A DNA stretch of 64,000 nt from Lycocorax pyrrhopterus obiensis (taxonomy: Eukaryota > Chordata > Aves > Passeriformes > Paradisaeidae), in assembly GCA_014706295.1 (NCBI GenBank), contig JACSVZ010000009.1, positions 34,098,268 to 34,162,267 of the forward strand, read 5' to 3'. A program made the position numbers and the translations under genes. Below are positions 35,601-48,091 of this stretch, one piece after another. A model generated the notes under the pieces. The model did not search any database. It had not been told where the DNA came from and saw nothing but the letters and a program-made list of their open reading frames with translations. The number at the start of each line of letters is the position of its first letter. Within the stretch, counting starts at the first letter, position 1.

Positions 35601-37781
35601 AGATTTTCTTCTATAACAATTTAGCACACCTTTAATTACAACAAGGAACCCTTTAAATTTCATCTGTGTTGTAGGGGGCTTTCTACATTCTAGTCTGAAT
35701 TCCACCCAGTATCATTAAATTAGTCCAATTTACATAAAACTGACCTTGCCAAACCAATACTAATTTTAAGGGGGGGAAAAAAAAAGCTCAGAGTACAAAG
35801 TCAAGTAAGTCAAGCACTTAGAAGTCCCAGGATCAAAGTCACCTATGAAACTTCAAATCACCCCTTTCCTAGTTCCAGATAAGCTTTGCTTTGCTCAGCA
35901 TACAGAGTTCCTACTGAATAAGTACTCGGTCAGTATCTATTTTAGTCCTTTTTCTTTGGTTATTTACTGAGTGCTCCTGAAGCCTTGCACCAACAAATCA
36001 AATAAATAGTCTCCTAGTGCTTTTGCATCATGCTTTCAGTGTTGTAGCTAAATTAATTAGCATGACACCCCTGCAAGGTGAGGCAGTGTTGGTCCCTGTG
36101 TGAATATGACCTAGGACACGGATTAAAAGGGAGTGTTAATGCTGTAAACCCAGTTTGAAATGACTCACATTCAGTTTTTGCAGAGTAATGTGTCTTCAGT
36201 AGCATGCTACATGTTCGGCCTCAGTTATAGAGGTGAGGGTTCGCTTGTTTGCAAATCAAACCTCGGCTGTCTGTGCTTGAATTCACAACTTTATCTTCTG
36301 AACGAGGTGGAACTCCTGTCTTTAAAAATAAATACAGTCATGTACATAGAAGTTGTATCAGGAGCTCTATGTCTATGGGAGCTAAAGAAATGTCCAAGTG
36401 CAGTTCTCATTTTGACATTTTTATTTTTGGAGAAATCGATTTTTACAACCCTAATAATTTTTTTTTTCTGATGTAGTGTCTTGTAATGGAGGTCTCAAAG
36501 GTATTTATATAGGTATGGGTATAGTATATGGTAAATGTATATATTAAAAATTACTTGCAGACATACATTTAAAGCACATATATATATAATTCCACTCTGC
36601 ATCCCAACCCAGACTGGCTTTGACCCTTTTGCCCTTGGACAGGGTGGAAGCACTAATTGTAGAGAAGAGGTGAACTGACTGCTTTCCATCCAACTGTGCG
36701 AGGGTTGTTGACAGGAGAATTTGTCTTCTCCAAGGAGCAGCTGCGTGGAAGAGCACACGGAGTTCCCACTGCGCTGGGACTGCTCAGGGCTTGCTCGAGC
36801 GCGGGCAAGAAGCTCTGCAGGCAATGTCCACTCAGACTGAAGGAGCTGTGAGGGTATAGGGCAGTGAGCTGAGAAATTAGCTATGAAATTCCAGTGGGTT
36901 CCTAAGTGAGCAAATATTTTCAGAGCCTGAAAATGCGGCCAGACTTGAATAGTTTAATGGTATGGCAACAGGGTTTTCCTTCTGTGCGATTTGTCCCTCT
37001 GCTAAAAACTCAGTCTCTGCTTCCAAGCAGGAAAGATAAGACTTATTAGATAAGACTGTCCCAAATGTTAACATGCAAAAAGCATGGTTTCACCAGACCT
37101 ATTCCCAATAAAGCAGCTCAGCTGCTTTACTCAAGGTGAAAAAAAAATCAACCAAGATCCAAAAATAAACATCCCATTTGGAAATTTTCCATTGTTACTC
37201 CGAGAGAGATTTAGGTGCAAGGAAAAACTGGACACTGAATAGAAAATCCTAAACATGCTTAACTACAGGCATCAATAATTATGAAGCCAATGTAAAGACC
37301 TTCCTCTGGGTCAGATACAAATTTTTAGGTCACATTTGAATGCTCCAGTAACATACAAAAATTGCGAATGTGCCAGATTTCCTCCTACTTTTTTTTTCAC
37401 CAAAAAAACTTTCCAGTTATCTGCCCTGTAAGGCTTCTGAGAGGTTCCATTTCCCCTTGAATTTAGCTTGGATTAAAGCTTTGCAGCACAGCCATGGATC
37501 ACGCCAGGAGACAGCCTGGAGTTCTTACTGGTGTGCTGGACTTCCAGGAGCACATCCATAATTCTGCTGGCCTTAGGCTGCTCAGGCCATTTCCCACTTT
37601 AGCTTTTCTGAACGCTCACTAACCATGGATGAGTTGAAGTGTGACCTTTCCTTTGCCTTTTTCTCTCTGATCTTGCACAACTCTTCCCCAGCCAACCAAA
37701 ATCTGCTTCCTTTGTGAGGGGTACTTAAGGTGATTCACTTTAGTGGCGTACCTACGCCTCCAGAGAAAAATATAAATTATC

Positions 37782-37800
37782 ATTAATTAATTAATTAATT
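37782..37800 (+). repeat. ATTA microsatellite
   Basis: Nineteen bases of uninterrupted ATTA repeat. Confidence 0.9.
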
Positions 37801-39904
37801 GGCTTTGCATTCTCCCCCTATTTTACTCTTTTGGTATTTCCTCTCTTTTAACTGGGAATGAGGTACCAAGGGCTAAGCCTTTAAAGTCTTGCATTTCCCA
37901 GTTCTCTCTTGTTTCAGGGGTGTGTAACTCTTGCAGGACCTTGACTCAAGTCTGGCTTCAGTCACTGGATTACGGAATATTCTTCAAAAGATAACTGTGG
38001 AAATCTCATTACTTCAAACTCTTATGAATGAGACATTAGGAAACACACCACGAGAAGCAATTGCACGTTATTATTTAAATGGCCTAGAGATAGATCCTCT
38101 TTTTCTTTAATAGCATCTTTGACCTCCCTTCTTCTTGTAGTCAAGCCACCCAAAAATTACATTTTGTAGCATACATTTGTACACAGAACTGTCATTTGGT
38201 TATTTCTTTTCCAAGTGAAAACTACTTTCGTCCTCTTTTTTCCCCCCAACCAGTGAATAGAAAATTGAGCTTCCAGGAACGTAATGTGCAAACTTCACTG
38301 TTACATCCTGCAAAATTGAGATTGCTTAATGGAACCAGAAAAGAAAGATTTTTTTTTAATATAACCAAACTTAAGCAATTTTAGATAGTCCTTTGTGGTC
38401 TAGTGAATGCAGGGAACTAAATCCAGAGTGAATGCCAGCAGCAACAATTACAGTTCTTTTTTTCCTAATTGAATTCTTTGATGATTTTCCCAATTGACTT
38501 CAGAAGCCCAGGTACTCAGTCTCCAAAATTCAGATACTTGGGACATTAAAATTATGAACTTGTAGGAATATTACAAGTATATTTACGATATTCCTGCCAG
38601 CTGAACAGTGTGACATGGTATACAGTTGATTTTCTTCCCTTAGTAAAATAAAGAAACAGTGGAGCTGGGATTTTAAATTTTATTCCTACTTTTTTCACCC
38701 TCAAACTCGTAGATGGTAATCAAAACTATCCTTAGAGGAAAGAATGGAAAATTTCTATAACTTTTGTGGATTTTTGAAAAATCGTCTGTGAATGAAGAAT
38801 TGCCCTCTGCGTTGGAAAACCTTTCTGCAAGCTTACCCCTACCGGCTGTTTCCATCTGCTCTCGGTACAAAGCAATCAGTTCCTAGAAAACTTCAGTGGG
38901 AAATTCTTTTAAAACTAGAAGATTGGTGTTTGGCAACAAACAGAAGATGAAACTTGGGTGGCTCATGGGATGCTGCTGCCCGTGCTGCAGAACTTTGGGG
39001 GAGCAGTGCTGTGTGTGCAGCAGAGCTGGACAGTGCTTGGCAGCCGATGTGGAACAGGACACTGCAGAGTGCAAACACCCAGCCCTGACAGAAATGAGCT
39101 CTATGCTGCCAGAATAAAGAGCATTTTGAGTGAAGCCCAGCATCCTGCCTGCTGCACTGGGTACAGGAACGTGGGGTGTCTGAGACCAGCGTGAGGAAAC
39201 AGCCCAGACACTGCATTTGCTTGGCAGCTTTAATTAGCCATTCTGCTCTCTCTGTTCTCAGGCAGGATTCTCATCCTTCAAACACATTTTAAAAATTCAT
39301 AATGTTTACTGCTTGTTCTCGTTGCAAGCCATTTGATTTTTTTTTTTTTGAACTTAAATTTTTACGGTCTTGCTGGAAAAAAAAGTTATATTCTGTCTTA
39401 AATCCCTTTCTGCCTGGTTTTCTTAGTCCAAGTTTTTTGGTCATTTTTTATATGTGTCATAGAAAGTCACATATCCTTTGTAACATTTGCCTTCTCTCCT
39501 TCCCTTAGAACAACTTTATGCCTCAAAGTGTTTGATTCTTTATTTCTTCTTAAGGAATCTCCACCTTATGTCTCTACTAAATCACTGGTGCTCTCCCTTT
39601 ACTGAATAACTTGCTTTCCCTGTGTTATGCCTTCCTTGTTTCTCTACATCATTTGTATAAAAATGTGGCAGTTGAGATTTGTTAACATGAAAAATAAGGA
39701 TTGTTCCGCTAAAATTCCTTTAAGAAGGGAAATTGTGCAGCATATCCCGAAATTTTTCTTTCACATTTAAAAGAACTCTCTATACTCTTTATGAAATTTG
39801 TGCTGGGATTTGTGCTTTTAACATGTGTTCCATGGAGCTGAAGAGGTTTTAATGTAGAATTTTCTCTAATATTTTTCTTGAAGTCCCACATTTAATGAAA
39901 TATT

Positions 39905-40030
39905 GTCATCCTCTTTCCATGAATGAGAGGAACTGAAGCGTTCAGACAAGTGGGTGACTCGCCCAAGGTCAGAAAGGAAACTGGAGCTGCTGCTGCATCT
40001 CCCCAGCTGCAGGTTCAGTGACTTAAATGC
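39905..40030 (-). mobile_element. MIR-type SINE relic
   Basis: Contains GAGAGGAACTGAAGCG followed by GTGGGTGACTCGCCCAAGGT, matching the antisense MIR core (GAGGAAACTGAGGC ... TGACTTGCCCAAGGTCA). It is old and diverged, with no promoter boxes preserved. Confidence 0.65.
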
Positions 40031-41148
40031 TTGCTCATCCTCCATGTGAGTTCCCAAGCGTGGTTCTTCGGTGCTCCAGGCGCTTTTCTGAAATAAGAAT
40101 TTTGTGGAATATTTAGTTTTTGTTCTTTTTTTTTTTTTTCTCTCAGTTTGTTTTCAGGAAGTAAACAGACAGTAATATTAAAGAAAGAAGATGTGATGAA
40201 AATGATTTTCTATAAAACGAGAGTGTGGTAGAAGCAGATGGAAAGAAAAAACCTTCTGGCTTTGACTGCATGATAATCCACAACCTCTTCCTTTAAGAGT
40301 ATTAGAAGATTATGAAGCTGAAGCATAGAAAAAAGAATATCAAAATCTGCAGTTAGAAAGGACTGATGCTTATTTCAGAAGAAATACTTTCCAGGGGTAC
40401 ACCCAGTTTAGCAAAAGAAGAATATGTGAGTCTTTTTCTTTTCAAAGTGGTCTTCTACTTCCCAAAGCTTCTCTTCTCCTGATCAAATGATACTGATGAG
40501 GTAGCAAAGTCCTTTTCTCTGGTAACATTTCCATGCCAATGGATGGTGTGGATCTTTTTCTATCTTCCCTCATCTATTTTCTTATTTATTTTTAATTTTT
40601 TTTTTTTTAGTATTGTAAAAGAGCAGCCTGTTGGAATCTGAAGGTTTCAGACCGTAATCTGCCATTATACAAATGTAAGCAATTACCCATACAACTGAGC
40701 TATCAGTAAATTAATCACCAAATAGGCTATTAGCTAACTATATTTATTTTTCCAGATTAACATTATTAATTTCCAAAACACAAGATCATAATGGGAAACA
40801 TCAGTCCCTGTGGAAAGGCAGAGTAAGATCCAGCTGGTGTGATTACACTGCAGCTGACGTATTCCTGTAACGTGTGAGACTTCCTAACCAAGCTTTTTAA
40901 TTGTTCCTGGAGATTTATTAAATATTGTAGTTTAATATTTTTGTAGGGAGTGTCTGAAAAGGAGGTGCTGGCAATGCAAAATAAACAGTGCAGAAGAGTA
41001 AATAATGTGTGTGGAGAGGATGATGGTGATTCCTTGTGTTCCACTGGAGATTGGGAGTGACAAAAGCAAGGATCGCCTTGCTGATGGCCGGATCCCTGGG
41101 AATAAGGAGGTCTGTGCTGATTCCCAGAAGGCTCCCTGAGTCTTGAGC

Positions 41149-41581
41149 TGATGCCTTAGGTTTTAACTTTTATATTTTTTAAACTCTGTACTGCTTAGTG
41201 TGCAACTTTGAAGCTTCTTGTAGCCTGTTACTTTCTGCTCTCTCATGCTAGTTAGACACAACAAAGCCTCTCCAGACTGCTCTTCAAGGACACCTGGACC
41301 ATCCTGAGCCCAAGGGGTGTAAACCAAGGAGTCTCTGAAGGGGGGGTAGCTAAGGGGAATTACATCATTTAACTGGGGTTTTAATTAGAGAATTGACCCT
41401 GATATGCAAATGAACCAAACTTATAAAAGTGTGGAAAACCGTGACCTGTCGTCCATCTTGGGGTCCATCTTGGCAATAGCCTCTGGCTCCCCAGGGTGTA
41501 CCTTGAAGGCCCTTCAAATAAATCCCTACTTTTGTTCCTTTACTCTGTCTAGTCTCGTCTAGGAGGCCTGATAAGGCATCA
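41149..41581 (+). mobile_element. Solo LTR of an endogenous retrovirus (433 bp)
   Basis: The element starts TGATGCCTTAGG and ends CTGATAAGGCATCA, giving 10-bp inverted ends (TGATGCCTTA / TAAGGCATCA). It is flanked by the same four bases, GAGC, at 41145-41148 and 41582-41585, a target-site duplication. Inside are a TATA box, TATAAAA, at 41422-41428 and a poly(A) signal, AATAAA, at 41517-41522, in the order and spacing of a U3-R-U5 LTR read on the plus strand. No internal viral genes flank it, so it is a solo LTR left by recombination. A 4-bp duplication fits an ERV1 (gammaretrovirus-like) origin better than ERVK or ERVL, but the family cannot be named from sequence alone. Confidence 0.85.
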
Positions 41582-42199
41582 GAGCCAGTAAAGCAAACGA
41601 TTCCTTGCATTAAATCTCCTGATCACGAGCAAAACCACAGCAAGCTGTGAACTGTTCCGTGTGATCAGGCCCTTTGCTCCCAGCCAGCGTGGCTGGAGCC
41701 CGTGAGTTACCCTGTGGGATTGGGGTGTGTGCCCACAGCACAGGTGCCCTTTGTTCAGCTGTCCCATGCTCCAGCTTCATCCAGGATTCCTTGTTAGGAA
41801 CAACTCAGTCTACAAACTGCTTCTTTTGATGTTGTTCATTTTTTCCCTCTGTCCCAATTAGTTGGTAATTTGAAGTCTCTTGTTACTGCTAATGTGCCCA
41901 TTTCAACGTTTTAATTTCTCTTATCATTTCTACAGATTTTGATAGAATCAGGCAGTTTATAGTAATTCCTGTCAGCAACATGATCTACTTTCTCACCTCA
42001 AAATTTAATAAAATAATTTACCTCTCTAAAATTTATTTAAAAGTGTATCTGAGGTAGGTGCTTAATTCTGATTCAGTTACATTCCATAAACAGCTACTTA
42101 TGCAAATTCAGTTACCCTTAGAGTTCAAACATTCAATTAACCACGAGATTGATATGTGAAATATTCACTTGCATAGTCATTGGATTTCAAAACACCTTA

Positions 42200-42340
42200 C
42201 AGAGGGGGCTGTAGCATATTTCCTGTTTATAGATGGGGAAGAGAGGTGATTCACTGATTAAATCAACCTGTGAACCACTGGCAGAACCGGGAGCAGACTC
42301 AGTCTTGCCAAGCCCCATCTATTGCTCTGATGGTGACAAA
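42200..42340 (-). mobile_element. MIR-type SINE relic
   Basis: TTTATAGATGGGGAAGAGAG near 42226 and CTGGCAGAACCGGGAGCAGA near 42279, followed by CTCAGTCTTGCCAAGCCCC, follow the antisense MIR order (TTTACAGATGAGGAAACTG ... GGCAGAGCCGGGATTCGAAC ... GTCTGACTCCAGAGCCC). This is a nearly full-length but diverged copy. Confidence 0.7.
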
Positions 42341-45300
42341 AAGCTCATTTCAGCTGAAGTCTTATCTCAAATTGTTACTTATGCAATGCTGGGAATACTT
42401 CAGAAAATTATATGTAGTGAATAGAAGCATATATAATATTTAATGTCATGATTATTTCAGAATTACTCATGCAGATGCTATGAAATTGTGTATATCACAT
42501 GGGTTCTAAATAAGGATAGTTTTTGAAAATAGGATATGAGGATTATTATGCATTTACTCTAATAATTTGCATAATTTTCTTTTATTTGTTTAAAATCTTC
42601 AAAATAATTTCTTGGGGGTCTACATCCCGTGTAGGAAAAACAATATTTAAAAAATAAGATTTCTTTATCTCAAAAGTCTTGGCAGAGTCAGGGGACTTCA
42701 TTAGCTTGTGGAGCTCGTTTTGGTGTCGGAGGAATGGTGTCAAACTGAAACTTTCACTGAATTACAGAGAACTTGTAAGTGTGGTATAAATGAAATTAGA
42801 ACTGGGTGAGAAAATATGACTTCATCATAAATCAAGTGATATTTCAGGTGAAACAAAAAATACATGTACAGGCAGAATTATGTAATTGAGTCACATTCAG
42901 AAATATTAAAAAGCTTCAAAGTGAATAATTGTTTCCTCTGGTGAGCTCCTTTCCAGCACTAAAGAACAAGTGTAATATTGATGTATTGCCCCAGCCACCT
43001 GAAAGACTCCTTATTGCTGGAGTAAACAAAGTCACTTTAATATTTTTGAAGGTTTCTCTGCATTATAAGGAGCATCATGGGAGCTTATTAAGTTCATTAG
43101 AATACTGAAGAAATGTTAACAGCAGTCCTAAGTGCTTCTTTACTCCAAAACAAGTTTTTGGTTTTTGTTTTTTGGTTTTTTTTTTTTAATTTTGAGAAGC
43201 AAGATACAGGCAGTGAGCTGTGGAAAGAGACCCATGCTGGATGAAATGAGAAGAAAAACATGTAGCCACTGTTGCTGTTAGCAGTTGTGGAATCTTTTGG
43301 GAAGCTTTTGAGTTTAGGGAGACTGTGTGTTTTCACTCTTAAAGCTTCATTCCTTTTTTTTTGCATCATGTGAAGAAATATCCAGCAAGAGATAAAGCAC
43401 TAAAATAAAGTTTTGGTAACAAGATGCAGCTTTGAAATATCTCAGCAGAGAGATCGTCGGGGTGTCTGGGGCATCTGTTGATCTGACAAGCTGTATTATA
43501 TACAAACAAAATATATACCTTAAAAATCTGTGCATCACTCCTCCCCCAAGAGCTCTGCCTGCAGCTGGTGCTTCAGACAACGAGACTGCAAAAAGTTGTG
43601 CTGATCCAGAGCACCATCTGATTTCTTTCCACACTGGGATCCCAGATGAAAGCCTGAGCATGTGGATGCACAAGAAAGCCTTCAGATAAGACAAAGGACC
43701 TCCTGGAGTCAGCCTGGATGTGAGAAGCAGGGATAGGGTTTGAGTCAGAGATGATGCGCGTGGGCTGGGCATGTGAGGATGCTGCTGGTGTCTGTGTTGG
43801 ATGTAAGGGTCCTCCGGGACTGAACTGAAAACTTCCTGGCCTTTGGGTGACTTCTTGGCATGTGGAGGATGCCAGAAAGAGAGTGTCCAGGCACATCTGT
43901 CTGAGCTGGGAAGCAGTTCTGTGAAGCATTAGCCTGAAAGCAATAACAGAGTTTGTGGTTCTGATGGTGTTATCCAAATAAAGGGTGAGATAGGAACGAA
44001 AAGGGTGCACATGGATGTGCTCCATGGAACCACCAAGGAAGCTGGAAGAAGGGTAGAAATGTTCATTAAAAAGTAAAGAAGGGGAAGGAATAAAAACTCT
44101 GAGGTGACAGGATCACAAGAGAGTCAAAGGATGACAAGAATTCAAGAGAAAGGCTGATTGCAGGACAGAGACATTCACAAATGAAGAATGGAAGCTAATT
44201 CAGGTTTTTAGAGACTATGTTAAAGCTATTTTAATGGCAGTTAAGAGCTACATTGGACTGGATCTGGTTTGAGAAACGAAAAGAACAACTCTAATCAACT
44301 GTTGTAGGCGAGAAATCCAACAAACTTAAAAAAATGGTCAGCTGAGAAGCAACGGGACCAGTGAAAGTGAAATTCTCCCAGGTTTGTACAGGGGGACACG
44401 ACTGCTCCATGGCAATGGCCAGAGGAAAAGGGGAGAGAAGGAAGTACAGACAGTGGGAGGGAGATCAAAAGCTGGGATGGACAAGCAGATGAGAAGATTA
44501 ACAGAGTAATTTATGTACTTCTGGCATGGAAAAAGGAGAAGCTTGAGCCTGGCTCTGCAAAGTGAAATATGGTGCTAGCAGAGCTGTAAGAATCCATCCT
44601 TCACCCAGTTCCTTCTGTCTGCTAAGGGACATGTTAAAATTCTTTAGTTTATAAGGGGACCCGAAGGTGAGAACCCTGGTTTAGACAAAGAAGGGTCCGT
44701 GGAATGCACTGAATATAGAGAACCCTCCAGCAGGAGCAGTATAGGAACAGACCACACTCAGGTGAGGCAGAGGTTGCTTGGTTCATGAAGAAACTCAGGT
44801 ATCGTGGGCACCTACACCAGCAGAAGGTAGGATTTGACCCTCTGACATTTTCTTCAGTTCGTCCTCAATTTCTGAACTGGTGTTGTGACTCTTAATAGTG
44901 GAACCCAGAAGTGGCTGGGCTCAGGATCCTCCCAAACACCCATTTTCTCCTTGGGCACCCAGTATTTCCAGTCCCTGCAAGGGATTTCAAGGTAGCTAAT
45001 TACACTGGCCTTCTTTCTTTTTCTTTTATTTTGTTTGCTTGGATTTTTTTTTTCTTTTTTGGCTTCATGCCTGTTGCGAGGAGAAATGAAGCAGACTAAG
45101 ATCTGCCCTGTTGTGCCTAACCAGAAAGGAAATCTTTCTCATCCAGTCATCCTTATGTAAGTGTTTTGAGTCCTTGTCGAAATGATGTATTCCCAAATGG
45201 CACTGGTGCTAATGTGGATATTGAATTATGAATAGATTTTTATGACACATATATCAGAGTTTTGAAGATCACTAGGGAAAAAATTTCTACCGACTGCAAT

Positions 45301-46024
45301 TTGATGAAAAGCACACAAAGCCCAAAATAGCTGTTGATTTCAAACACTCTTGCAGTTACAGGTATTAGAAAAAACCAAATAGGTAAAGCAACATTTTTCC
45401 TTTGTTTCATGTGTATGTACTAGTTCCACTGTGAGATTTAAACAGCAGTGATTAACCCTCGAAATAAATAGTTTTCAGAAGGAAAAGAAAAAAATCCTTT
45501 GGAAACCTCTAATTTGACCATTGATTTTGGCTGACCGTAGGAGAAATTTTGGAGCAGTTATGACAGCAGATTCACAAGTCTGTGATGCAGAGTTTAAACA
45601 AAGCCCTATTGATGGTGCAGAGGCTTTATTTCTTTGTCTGCAAAATGGCACGGAACAGATTGAAGGGTGCCTTCATAGTAAGACATTTTGTTCTTTGATT
45701 TCAGCTTTGATTCTCTTCAAACATGCAGCATTAGCACCTTTATTTAGATGTTCTCAGTATGAACAGAAAATAGGTGAATTCAGAGGGGCCCTATGAAAGA
45801 AGACAGAGCATTTGGGAGAAGAATGTTTTCATTATTTATTCTCACTTTGGTTTCCTGAACATTGAAATGCTACTGCTCTTGAAAGATAAGTTTTTCTAGC
45901 AGAAACTAGTGTGAAAATGAGATGATGCAGTAATTACTAATGGAACGTAGTCTTGGGATGTATTAATGGATGTTTCTGTTAGTAAAAGGCAGTAAGTTTT
46001 CTGGGTGCACTTGTTCTTTATTGT

Positions 46025-46115
46025 CCCCTTGCCTCCGTTTTATTATCTGTAAGATGGAGATCCCATACCTTAACTGTTTGTTGTGATTCTTGAGGGATGT
46101 GCTATAAAAATGCAG
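46025..46115 (+). mobile_element. MIR-type SINE relic (3' half)
   Basis: CCTTGCCTCCGTTTTATTAT, CTGTAAGATGGAGAT and GTTTGTTGTGATTCTTGAGG match sense MIR (GCCTCAGTTTCCTCATCTGTAAAATGGGGAT ... GTTGTTGTGAGGATT, each quoted in part). Only the second half is recognisable. Confidence 0.6.
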
Positions 46116-48058
46116 ATTTTTATATTTGTCTTTCAATTATGGGTTTAAAATTCCTTAAAATTCCTCAAGTCATAAAGAGAACCATTTTAATTTCCCTTTG
46201 ACTTTTAATTCAAAGCAAAATAGTGATTCAAAGGATGGTAGTATATGTGGTCAGCTAAGTTCCCTCTCTAGCCTGCATAATTAATTTCTAGAATAGCTGA
46301 GTCAACCATTTATAAGAGTCTTTAAAGTTCTTGGTAATAAGCCAGGAAGTCAGTCTTCAGAAAGGTCAGGAAGACCAAAACATGATCTTTCTCTGAGTTG
46401 TCGCTGCTCTTGATAAATCTCTTTTCATTTGTAATTTATTGTTTGCACTCATTGTGCCTCTCCAATGCCAAGGCTTCCCATGTGCCCGGGATAAGTTGTT
46501 TTTTCTTAAGCTGAGTCTGCAAACTCAAGTGCCAGGGGTGTGTTTGGGTAATAAAGGAATTGAGACAAGTTGGTTTGATCTCATGAATTCCCTGAATATC
46601 CACAGAACAAATAAACTGCCACCACCAGATCTTTCTGTAGTGGTTGGTAAATGATGCAGAATCCCTTACCTGTGGTGGCAGAAATGGTGCCCGTACTGGT
46701 CCAGTCTCAGAGGTGGGTTTGAGCCCTGGGTTGCCATGCACAGATTTAAGAAATCAGCAGAACCCCTTTGGTGCCCCAACACTCTACTGTATAAAATAAT
46801 CCTGTCAAACTCCTGTCCTTGCACGCATTTTTATTTGATTTTATATTTCCTAACAGACTGACAGCACATAACAAATAACAGTCAAGTAATACCTGTGGAG
46901 GTATTATTTTTTATTAGTATAAATAAATACATTCAATCAGGCATAATAGTTTCATTTATTTGAGAGACTAAGATTTATTGCTTTATTTTTTGGTCATTTA
47001 AGTAAATAAATAATATTCTGTGTGGCTCGTAATCGTCTATGAATCATTTCTTTATTTCCTTTCATTCTAGCAATTCATAAACACATTAAGTACAATTCCA
47101 TATTTAAATAACATTAAAATGGTGGCACAAGTTAAAGCCACAACAGCGTAAAAGAAGTACAGGCTGCCAAGATAAATGTGAATGTCCTAATTCTGATTAT
47201 TTATGTTGCAGTCTAAATGCCGAACATATTTTTATAATGAATAAGTTTGCAAATTTCCAGTGGGATTTAAATTTTTTCAAACACGAATTTACTGGGGAAA
47301 AGAAAATACGCGATTACTATAATTTACTTGCTCCTCTGCTGACACGAACAGCTACACAAACTTTAAAAGTATGTTGTTTTATCAGAGCACATTTAAGCAG
47401 TGCAGCACAATGGGTGGTGTTGTTATGGTAAGATAATCACCCCCCGAGGTGTACTGAGGCACAGTGTGGCTGATTACCCCTAATCCTATTGGGATGTAAT
47501 TATTTCATGGTAACGATATTCTTGGAAGTGCCTTATTGCTGTTATCAAATTTCTTTTAGCTTTGTATCTAAACACATTAAACAATGACTTTGTCAACTTC
47601 TCGTCCTTTGAGATTAAACTATCTTTTCACAACGTTTAATTGGCAGTTGAAATATTTTTTTCAAGTCTGGTTTCGATTTCCTCGTAAGACTCCAGCAGAA
47701 TTGCAAGTAGAAGAGTAGAAGATTGTGATCCCTCTGAATGAAGACTCAAAGCACAAAGAGTTTTACAAAATTAGAAAAGCAGTCCTGTTAACTAGCAGGG
47801 ATTTTGAGAAAATCAAGAATATTAAGAATTTAAATAATAAGAAGTTATGTTTGAATTATTTTTACATTATATTCCAATTTTATTTAAATAATATAACGTT
47901 AAGGAGTCATTGAAGTCATATCAGCTCTGCAAGCCTGCTATTTTCAGTGCAGGGTAAGACATTTGAGTGAGTCTGAACTATGGGTGCTCACCAGGAGAGG
48001 CCGCCTGGAGGTCCGTTTCTCTTTTTATCTTCAGTCTTCATCTATCACCAAATCAAGA

Positions 48059-48091
48059 TATTATATATATATTATATATATTAAATATTCA
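48059..48091 (+). repeat. AT-rich microsatellite
   Basis: Interrupted TATA run, TATTATATATATATTATATA followed by TATTAAATAT. Confidence 0.85.

Larger units (their letters stand above)
30023..41144. other. Non-coding stretch with possible conserved elements
   Basis: No gene seen. 32140-32600 and 33090-33480 are free of recognisable repeats and rich in TAAT-type motifs, which is how conserved non-coding elements often look; this is a visual impression only. A 174-codon minus-strand frame at 32596-32072 shows no domain. The old repeat near 32620 and the MIR relic near 39905 lie inside. Confidence 0.5.

Noticed and set aside
45628..45680. Possible fourth MIR fragment (TTTGTCTGCAAAATGGCACG)
   Set aside because: Only one short phrase matches; not enough to call.
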